This document shows, piece after piece, positions 58,236 to 64,000 of a stretch of DNA of 64,000 nt. Every line of letters begins with the position of its first letter. Position 1 is the first letter of the stretch. Position numbers and translations under genes: made by a program. The stretch covers positions 62,001-126,000 of the forward strand of contig NZ_JAOSZE010000001.1 of the NCBI RefSeq assembly GCF_025630775.1. The letters are read 5' to 3'. The notes under the pieces were generated by a model, which saw nothing but the letters and a program-made list of their open reading frames with translations, made no database searches and was not told the origin of the DNA. This DNA comes from Actinoplanes sp. KI2. GTDB lineage: Bacteria; Actinomycetota; Actinomycetes; Mycobacteriales; Micromonosporaceae.

Positions 58236-59381
58236 TCAACTCTCGCAGTTGATCGTCGTGTCGGCGGTGCCCGGCTGGCATTCGTCGCCGGCCGTCGCGT
58301 TGGCGCCGCCGTCGAGGTGGTCGGCGACCTCGACCTCGTCCTGGCCGAAGATCAGGTCGTCGCCGTCGTCGCCGTAAACCGTGTCGCGGCCCTCGTCCCC
58401 GCTGAGGGTGTCGTTGCCGCCGAGGCCGTGGATGACGTCGTTACCGTTCCCGCCGTTGATGCCGTTGGCCGCGGCGTTGCCGGTGAGGTGGTCGGCGCCG
58501 CTGCCGCCCACGAGCTGCTCGACGTCGGCGCCCACGGTGTCGTGCTCTCCGGCCTGGCCGTCGTCGCCGGTGGCGCCGTCGAGGTCGACCGTCACGGGCT
58601 TGCTGTAGAACTCGTAGTCGACACCGTCACGGCCGGGGCCGCCGAGCATGACGTCCGCCCAGACGGTGCTGCTTTCACGGGGGTCGTCGCCCGAGAGGTA
58701 GTCGTCTCCGGCGCCGCCCTCGAGGCGGTCGCTGCCCCTACCGCCCGTCAGGCTGTCCGCGCCGGCGTCGCCATACAGCTTGTCGTTGCCGTCAAGGCCT
58801 TGCAGGAAGTCGTTGCCGTTGCCGCCGTGCAGGGTGTCGTTGTCCCACCAGCCGTAGAGAGCGTCGTTGCCGTCGCCGCCCCAGAGCGTGTCATCGCCGT
58901 TGAAGCCGTCGAGGTTGTCGTTGCCGGCCATGCCGAGCAGCGTGTCGTTGCCCATCTCGCCCAGCAGGTGATCGGCCGAGCTGCCGCCGACCATGATGTC
59001 GTTGCCCGAGCCGCCGGTGGCGTACATGGCCAGGCCGGAGTCGTTGCGCAGGTAGTCGTTGCCGTCGTTGAGGTAGACGTAGACCGCGGTGGGCGCCTTC
59101 GTGGTGGTGCAGCGGACCTTGGTCTTGTCGCCGCTGACGGCCTTGCACCCCGTACCGGGCTTGATGGCCACGCGGTCGTCGAAGGTGACGGTGTTGCCCG
59201 AGCGGGTCACCACGACGTTGTTGACCTGGCTGCTGCCGCCGTCGTAAATCACCTTGGTGACGTTGTAGACCGAGGCCACACCGGCGGTGCCGGCGGCCGA
59301 CGACGGCGCGGCGGGCCAGCCGAGCGCGCCGGCGGCGAGCAGGACGACACCGACACGGGTCAGCCAGGCGGAGCGAGACAT
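58236..59381 (-). CDS. Secreted RTX-repeat (hemolysin-type calcium-binding) protein
   Basis: 381 residues with an N-terminal Sec-type signal ('V-V-L-L-A-A-G-A-L-G-W-P-A-A-P-S-S-A-A'). After an N-terminal region, roughly residues 110-360 are nonapeptide repeats G-G-x-G-N-D-x-L-x, such as 'G-G-D-G-N-D-A-L-Y' and 'G-G-N-G-N-D-F-L-Q', that form a Ca2+-binding beta-roll. No catalytic domain is visible. Gram-positive RTX proteins like this are secreted by Sec rather than a type I system, and no such system lies nearby. Confidence 0.92.
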   Translation of the reverse strand: MSRSAWLTRVGVVLLAAGALGWPAAPSSAAGTAGVASVYNVTKVIYDGGSSQVNNVVVTRSGNTVTFDDRVAIKPGTGCKAVSGDKTKVRCTTTKAPTAVYVYLNDGNDYLRNDSGLAMYATGGSGNDIMVGGSSADHLLGEMGNDTLLGMAGNDNLDGFNGDDTLWGGDGNDALYGWWDNDTLHGGNGNDFLQGLDGNDKLYGDAGADSLTGGRGSDRLEGGAGDDYLSGDDPRESSTVWADVMLGGPGRDGVDYEFYSKPVTVDLDGATGDDGQAGEHDTVGADVEQLVGGSGADHLTGNAAANGINGGNGNDVIHGLGGNDTLSGDEGRDTVYGDDGDDLIFGQDEVEVADHLDGGANATAGDECQPGTADTTINCES

Positions 59382-59665
59382 GCGGGTCCTCCGGGGTCAG
59401 CCAAGGTGCGAGGATCCTAGATCATCGGTGCCGTGCTCAGCTGCCCCTATGACGTAGCTGTTCTCGCCCATCGGATCTCGTCGCACAGTAAGAACCCGCC
59501 AGCCCTTGCCGGCAAAGACTACGTGCGAGCCTGGGTATCGATTCAGCAGGCGGTGGGCAGCGCCAGGATTCGGGCGTTGACTCGGCGGCGGCCGGTGACT
59601 GTCGGCGGCGGCCGTTGACCCTTGCGTGTCGGGGTCAGCGGCCGTCGTCGCTGCTCGTGATCGAG

Positions 59666-59750
59666 CGGAGGGCGTGGGATTCGAACCCACGAAGAGTTTC
59701 CCCTTACTGGTTTTCAAGACCAGCGCCATCGGCCACTAGGCGAGCCCTCC
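59666..59750 (-). tRNA. tRNA-Ser (UGA anticodon)
   Basis: The minus strand reads GGAGGGC at the 5' acceptor end and GCCCTCC before the discriminator G; the stems pair perfectly. The anticodon stem CTGGT/ACCAG encloses CTTGAAA, giving TGA. A long variable arm (about 16 bases) follows, as in tRNA-Ser, and the T arm has GTGGGTTCGAATCCCAC. No CCA is encoded. It reads UCA and, by wobble, other UCN codons. Confidence 0.97.
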
Positions 59751-59879
59751 CGGTGCTGCGCTCCCAGTTTGCCAGACCCTGTCCCGCATCGGGCAACGGC
59801 TCTCCGCCGAAACTTTTATCAAGGCGATTAACAAGGGTCTGAGCTGGAAGAACGTGGCGGCGAGCCGAACCGTTGCCCA

Positions 59880-59908
59880 TTGACAAGGCATCGACGCGGG
59901 TGTTTATT
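59880..59908 (+). promoter_or_regulatory. Sigma-70-type promoter of the GH30-GH18 operon
   Basis: TTGACA at 59880-59885 and TTTATT at 59903-59908 are 17 bases apart. The GH30 ATG is about 58 bases further on, with AAGGGAG as its ribosome binding site. The -35 is a perfect consensus, unusual for this GC-rich sequence. Confidence 0.6.
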
Positions 59909-59966
59909 GTTCAGCACCTTACCAATCCCGGCCAGGGCCCCCACCTAAGGCAAGGGAGATCCCCCC

Positions 59967-61826
59967 ATGTCCATCCCCAAGAAGAGACCGCTGCTCGTCG
60001 CGGCCTGCGCGGTGGCGATCGTCGCCAGCCTCGCGGTCGCTCCCCAGGCGTATGCGGCGGGCGAGACGGTCAACGTCTACCTGACCACGACCAGCGACTC
60101 CGGCGGGCGCACCGTCACCCGCGGGCTCCAGCAGCAGACCCCGATCGCGTTCGCGGGCAGCAGCGGTAGCGCGAACCAGACGATCACCGTCAACGAGAAC
60201 ACCACCTACCAGCCGTTCGAGGGTGCCGGCGCGTCGATGACCGACACCGCCGCCTTCGACATCAAGGGAAGTGGCGCTCTGTCGGCCGCGACCCAGAACG
60301 ATGTGCTGACCAAGCTGTTCAGCAACAGCGGTGGCATCGGCGTCAGCGCCCTGCGCAACGTCATCGGGTCGTCCGACCTGGCACAGAACAGCTACTCGTA
60401 CGACACGACCTGCTGCGACCTGAACGACTTCTCGCTCTCGCGGGACGCCGACATCATGGCGCTCACCAAGCAGGCGTACGGCCTCAATCCCTCGATGTTC
60501 GTGATGGGCTCGCCGTGGTCGGCGCCGCCGTGGATGAAGGACAACAACGCCTACAGCCAGGGCTACCTTCAGTCGCAGTACTACGGCACGTACGCCCAGT
60601 ATTTCGTGAAGTACATCCAGGGCTATCAGGCGCAGGGCGTGCCGATCCGGTACGTGACCGAGCAGAACGAGCCCGGTTGCTGCGCCGGCTACCCGTCGAT
60701 GCAGTGGAACACCTCGGGGCTGCAGTACTTCGCCAAGACCAACCTGCTGCCGGCCCTGCAGAACGCCGGGCTCAGCACGAAACTCCTGGTCGGGGACTGG
60801 AACTTCGACACGTACGACACGTGGGTCGCGCCGCTGCTGGCCGACACCGCGATTCGCAACCACCCCAACTTCGGCGGCATCGCGTGGCACGACTACGCCG
60901 GCTCGCCGTCGACCGCGACCACCGTGCACAACCAGTACCCGTCGGTGAACGCGTACATGACCGAGCACTCCGGCGGCACCTGGGTGTCGAACCAGCAGGC
61001 CGAGGACATGGGCGACCTGATCGACTACTTCCGCAACTGGGGTCGTAGCTGGACCAAGTGGTCGCTCGCCGTGGACGAGGCGATGGGGCCGCACAACGGC
61101 GGCTGCGGCACCTGTACCGGCCTGGTCACCGTGCACCGCAACGACAGCCGGCGCGGGCAGGTCGACTACACGGTCGAGTACTACACGATGGGTCACCTCA
61201 CCAAGTTCGTGAAGCCGGGCGCGGTGCGGATCGACTCGACGGCCAACGGGACGGTGCCGAACGTCGCCTTCAAGAACGGCGACGGGTCGAAGGCGCTGAT
61301 CGCGTACAACACCAGCGGCAGCACCCAGTCGATCAAGGTCAACTGGGGCGGGCAGTCCTTCACGTACAGCCTCCCCACCAAGACGAGTGCCACCTTCACC
61401 TGGAGCGGCACGCAAGGCAGCGGCGGCGGGACCGGGGACAAAACAGGCACGATCACCGGGCTCGGTGGCAAATGCCTCGACGTGACCGACGGCTCGACGG
61501 CCAACGGCAACCAGCCGCAGCTGTGGGACTGCACCGCCGGTAACGCCAACCAGCAGTGGACGGTCGGCGCCGACGGGACGGTCCGGGGCCTCGGCAAGTG
61601 CCTCGACGTCGCCAACAACTCCACATCGGACGGCGGCGTCGTACACCTGTGGGATTGCATTTCGACGGTCACCACGCAGAAGTGGTCCGCCTCCGGCGGC
61701 GCTCTGATCAACTCCGCGTCCGGCAAGTGCCTGGACGTCAAGGACAACAACACCGCCAACGGTGCGAAGCTGCAGATCTGGACCTGCACCGGCGCCGCCA
61801 ACCAGAAGTGGACGGTGCCGGCATGA
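59967..61826 (+). CDS. Secreted GH30 glycoside hydrolase with C-terminal ricin-type lectin domain
   Basis: 619 residues. Signal peptide to about residue 31. The GH30 (beta/alpha)8 domain has F-E-G-A-G-A-S near the start, the acid/base Glu235 in TEQNEPG and the nucleophile Glu333 in MTEHSGGTW. After a beta-sandwich, residues 485-619 form a ricin B/CBM13 trefoil with three QxW-type repeats. GH30 enzymes cleave beta-1,6-glucan, glucosylceramide, xylan or similar; the exact substrate is open. The stop overlaps the next ATG (ATGA), so it is translated together with the GH18 enzyme. Confidence 0.92.
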   Translation: MSIPKKRPLLVAACAVAIVASLAVAPQAYAAGETVNVYLTTTSDSGGRTVTRGLQQQTPIAFAGSSGSANQTITVNENTTYQPFEGAGASMTDTAAFDIKGSGALSAATQNDVLTKLFSNSGGIGVSALRNVIGSSDLAQNSYSYDTTCCDLNDFSLSRDADIMALTKQAYGLNPSMFVMGSPWSAPPWMKDNNAYSQGYLQSQYYGTYAQYFVKYIQGYQAQGVPIRYVTEQNEPGCCAGYPSMQWNTSGLQYFAKTNLLPALQNAGLSTKLLVGDWNFDTYDTWVAPLLADTAIRNHPNFGGIAWHDYAGSPSTATTVHNQYPSVNAYMTEHSGGTWVSNQQAEDMGDLIDYFRNWGRSWTKWSLAVDEAMGPHNGGCGTCTGLVTVHRNDSRRGQVDYTVEYYTMGHLTKFVKPGAVRIDSTANGTVPNVAFKNGDGSKALIAYNTSGSTQSIKVNWGGQSFTYSLPTKTSATFTWSGTQGSGGGTGDKTGTITGLGGKCLDVTDGSTANGNQPQLWDCTAGNANQQWTVGADGTVRGLGKCLDVANNSTSDGGVVHLWDCISTVTTQKWSASGGALINSASGKCLDVKDNNTANGAKLQIWTCTGAANQKWTVPA

Positions 61827-63214
61827 GGCGGCTCATCGTGATCGTGTCCAGCCTGGCGGTCGTCGCCACGATGGGCATCCTGGGCATCACCACCGCGTCG
61901 GCGGCAAGTGCCGGACCGCTGGTGAGCTCGCTCGACGGCAAATGTCTCGATCTCACCGGCGGCAACACCGCCAACGGGACGCAGCCGCAGCTGTGGACCT
62001 GTTATGCGGGCTCGGCCAACCAGACCGTGACCTTGGCCGACAACGGCTCGGTGCAGATCAAGGGCAAGTGCCTCGACGTCGCGAACAACTCCGCGGCGGA
62101 CGGCGCGGTCGTGCACATGTGGGACTGCTACGACTCGGTGGCGACCCAGAAGTGGAGCCTCTCCGGCGGCTCGCTGATCAACTCGAACGGTAAGTGCCTC
62201 GACGTCAAGGACCGGAACACCGCGGACGGGGCGAAGCTCCAGCTGTGGACCTGCACCGGCACGTCGAACCAGAAGTGGACCTTCGGCGGGAGCACGACGC
62301 CGCCGACCACCACGCCGCCGACCGGCGGTGGCGGGCCGGGCGCCAAGGCCGTCGCGCCGTACTACTACACCGGCTGGGGCAACCCGCCGAACCTGACCAC
62401 GGTCACCAACGCGACCGGCGTCAAGTGGTTCACCATGGCGTTCATGCTGAACAGCGGCACCTGCGACCCGAAGTGGGACGGCAGCCGCGCGCTGGCCGGC
62501 GGGCAGGACCAGGCCGCGATCAACACGATCCGGGCCAACGGCGGCGACGTGGTGGTGTCGTTCGGCGGGGCCGCCGGCCCCTGGCTCGAGCATTACTGCT
62601 CGAGCGCGTCCGCGCTGGCCGCGGCCTATCAGAAGGTGATCAGTGCGTACGGCCTCAGGGCCATCGACATCGACATCGAGGGTACGCCGTACAACACCGC
62701 GGCCGACCAGCAGAAGACGGTCGACGCCCTCAAGACGATCAAGGCCAACAACCCGGGCATCACCACCTACATCACGCTCGGCAGCGGCACCACCGGCCCG
62801 GACAGCTCGCTGATCAACCGGGCCGCGTCGGCCGGGCTGGTGGTCGACGGCTGGGGCATCATGACCTTCGACTGGGGCAGCACCGGCAACAACCAGGGCG
62901 CGCTGACCGTCCAGGCGGCCGACGGGCTGAAGAACCGGCTCAAGACCGCCTACGGGTGGTCCGACGCCGACGCGTACAAGCACGTCGGCATCTCCTCGAT
63001 GAACGGCATCACCGATGAGGGCGCGGTGGTCACCCTCGCCGACATGCAGACCATCACCGCGTACGCGCAGCAGCATGGCATCGCCCGGCTCACCTTCTGG
63101 TCGTTGAACCGCGACCGGCAGTGCTCCGGCGGCTACCCGAACGACGACACGTGCAGCGGTGTGACGCAGTCGGCGTACCAGTACACGAAGATCATCGGCG
63201 CCTACAAGGGCTGA
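61823..63214 (+). CDS. Secreted GH18 chitinase-like enzyme with N-terminal ricin-type lectin domain
   Basis: 463 residues. Signal peptide to about residue 28, then a ricin/CBM13 trefoil (about 32-155) very similar to that of the GH30 partner, a Thr/Pro/Gly linker and a GH18 barrel. The catalytic D-x-D-x-E is I-D-I-D-I-E-G at residues 281-287 (Asp282, Asp284, Glu286). Expected to act on chitin or related N-acetylglucosamine polymers. Upstream of the stop there is no catalytic gap. It is followed by a strong terminator. Confidence 0.92.
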   Translation: MRRLIVIVSSLAVVATMGILGITTASAASAGPLVSSLDGKCLDLTGGNTANGTQPQLWTCYAGSANQTVTLADNGSVQIKGKCLDVANNSAADGAVVHMWDCYDSVATQKWSLSGGSLINSNGKCLDVKDRNTADGAKLQLWTCTGTSNQKWTFGGSTTPPTTTPPTGGGGPGAKAVAPYYYTGWGNPPNLTTVTNATGVKWFTMAFMLNSGTCDPKWDGSRALAGGQDQAAINTIRANGGDVVVSFGGAAGPWLEHYCSSASALAAAYQKVISAYGLRAIDIDIEGTPYNTAADQQKTVDALKTIKANNPGITTYITLGSGTTGPDSSLINRAASAGLVVDGWGIMTFDWGSTGNNQGALTVQAADGLKNRLKTAYGWSDADAYKHVGISSMNGITDEGAVVTLADMQTITAYAQQHGIARLTFWSLNRDRQCSGGYPNDDTCSGVTQSAYQYTKIIGAYKG

Positions 63215-63227
63215 TCCGGCACCGGCC

Positions 63228-63268
63228 GGGGGCTCGCGAGCGGTGGTGGGTGCCGCTCGCGGGCCCCC
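63228..63268 (+). terminator. Rho-independent-type terminator after the GH18 gene
   Basis: The arms at 63228-63243 and 63253-63268 form a 16-bp stem with one G-U pair and a nine-base loop, followed by TCGTTTCTTG. It begins 14 bases after the stop. Confidence 0.85.
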
Positions 63269-63304
63269 TCGTTTCTTGTCACACCCGTCGGGCAAGCTGA
63301 ACCC

Positions 63305-64000
63305 ATGCACGCGATCGTGATCGAAGACAAACGGCTCGTCCTGCGCGAGGTGCCCGACCCGGTGGCCGGCGAGGGCGAGGTGGTCGTCGACGTCACGGCC
63401 GCCGGGGTCAACCGCGCCGACGTGTCCCAGCGGCAGGGCTTCTATCCACCCCCGCCCGGCGCCTCGGAATATCCGGGGCTCGAGTGCGCCGGCGTGATCA
63501 GCGCGGTCGGTGCCGGGGTGAGCGGGCACCACGTCGGCGAGCGGGTGGCCGCGCTGCTGGCCGGCGGCGGTTATGCGGAGCGGGTCGCCGTGCCGGCCGG
63601 TCAGCTTCTCCCCGTGCCGACCGGCCTGTCGCTGCGGGAAGCGGCCGCCCTGCCCGAGGTCGCCTGCACGGTCTGGTCGAACGTGGTGGACCTCGCCCGC
63701 CTGCACAAGGGCGAGACGCTGCTGGTGCACGGCGGCGGCAGCGGCATCGGCACGTTCGCCATCCAGCTCGGCAAGGCGCTCGGCGCGACGGTGGTCGCCA
63801 CGGCGCGGGCGTCCAAACACGACGTTCTGGCCGGGCTCGGCGCCGACCTGGTCGTCGACTACACGACCGACGACTTCGTAGCGGCCACAAAGGACTTCAC
63901 CGGCGGCCGTGGCGCCGATGTGGTGCTCGATATCGTTGGTGCGAAATACTTGCGGCGCAACATCGAGGTGCTCGCGCCCGACGGCCGGCTCGCCATCATC
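63305..64000 (+). CDS. Zinc-type alcohol dehydrogenase-like quinone oxidoreductase (partial, runs off the window)
   Basis: The first 232 residues of a medium-chain dehydrogenase/reductase of the NADPH:quinone oxidoreductase (PIG3-like) group. 'V-N-R-A-D-V-S-Q-R-Q-G' and 'Y-P-G-L-E-C-A-G-V-I' are typical of the catalytic domain, and 'V-H-G-G-G-S-G-I-G-T-F-A-I-Q-L' is the nucleotide-binding loop. It lacks the zinc ligand Cys/His pattern, as expected in this group. It starts after the terminator of the GH18 gene and continues beyond 64000. Confidence 0.93.
   Translation, partial: MHAIVIEDKRLVLREVPDPVAGEGEVVVDVTAAGVNRADVSQRQGFYPPPPGASEYPGLECAGVISAVGAGVSGHHVGERVAALLAGGGYAERVAVPAGQLLPVPTGLSLREAAALPEVACTVWSNVVDLARLHKGETLLVHGGGSGIGTFAIQLGKALGATVVATARASKHDVLAGLGADLVVDYTTDDFVAATKDFTGGRGADVVLDIVGAKYLRRNIEVLAPDGRLAII

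Noticed and set aside
59397..59729. 110-residue minus-strand frame overlapping tRNA-Ser
   Set aside because: Its first 20 residues are translated from the tRNA itself; the remainder shows no recognised domain. The region 59382-59665 holds no gene I can support.
61193..63820. Long minus-strand open frame (about 875 codons) opposite the GH30 and GH18 genes
   Set aside because: Low-complexity translation with no motif, and it runs antisense to clear signal peptides and catalytic domains.

Overview
The window is high-GC actinomycete DNA. Most genes have strong G/C third-position bias, GTG starts are common and ATGA/GTGA stop-start overlaps are frequent. A bacterial proteasome activator, EccB, LytR-CpsA-Psr, DUF5324, DUF5926 and DUF6457 proteins point to Actinomycetia. 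The gene mix (galactose-oxidase-like enzyme, ricin-domain glycosidases, many two-component systems) suggests Micromonosporaceae such as Actinoplanes, but that genus-level call is inference. No prophage, insertion sequence, CRISPR array or rRNA was seen. The single RNA gene is tRNA-Ser(UGA) at 59.7 kb. The window opens in the last codons of a MobA-like gene and closes inside a quinone oxidoreductase gene.

Layout. 0-13.7 kb is mostly conserved housekeeping: DUF6457 protein, a YbjN/TY-chaperone protein, a lipoprotein beta-propeller, Lrp regulator and dimethylargininase, proteasome activator Bpa, two coupled HAD phosphatases, serS, OsmC, a zincin, pheA, and small ACT, PAS and NERD proteins. 13.9-25.3 kb holds arginine deiminase, DUF5926, an orphan GAF histidine kinase, an LCP-rhodanese-GDPD operon, an acetate symporter pair, and SoxR divergent from a split transketolase. 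25.3-34.9 kb holds a large secreted radical-copper oxidase, an MFS transporter, a rhomboid-cyclophilin-DUF5324 group, a lone eccB and corA. 34.9-44.2 kb looks like an envelope polymer/lipid region: aminotransferase, cytidylyltransferase, glycerol-1-phosphate-dehydrogenase-like enzyme and CDP-alcohol phosphatidyltransferase in one coupled operon, then a Tat-exported arylsulfotransferase-like protein, a glycosyltransferase, an Fpg/Nei glycosylase and a polyprenyl glycosylphosphotransferase. 44.2-58 kb holds a LytS/LytTR system, a secreted subtilase, an OmpR-type two-component system with a DUF4173 membrane protein, a second sodium:solute symporter pair, a DPBB-like secreted protein and an ABC exporter. 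58-63.3 kb encodes exoproteins: an RTX-repeat protein and a coupled GH30/GH18 pair with ricin domains.

The most unusual structural signal is a recurring tandem duplication of gene ends. At four convergent junctions (10.2, 15.2, 29.9 and 32.2 kb) the last codons and stop codon of the leftward gene are copied two or three extra times into the intergenic space, in units of 33, 23, 19 and about 20 bp. At 51-140 a related event has multiplied a stop/start junction together with its ribosome binding site. The most interesting protein-level signal is that the YbjN-like chaperone at 453-1538 ends in Gly-Met-Tyr-Leu, a hydrophobic-Tyr-X tail like the Gly-Gln-Tyr-Leu tail of the nearby proteasome activator. 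This makes it a candidate proteasome-linked chaperone. A third is a row of DnaA-box-like motifs upstream of the subtilase gene, away from any replication gene.
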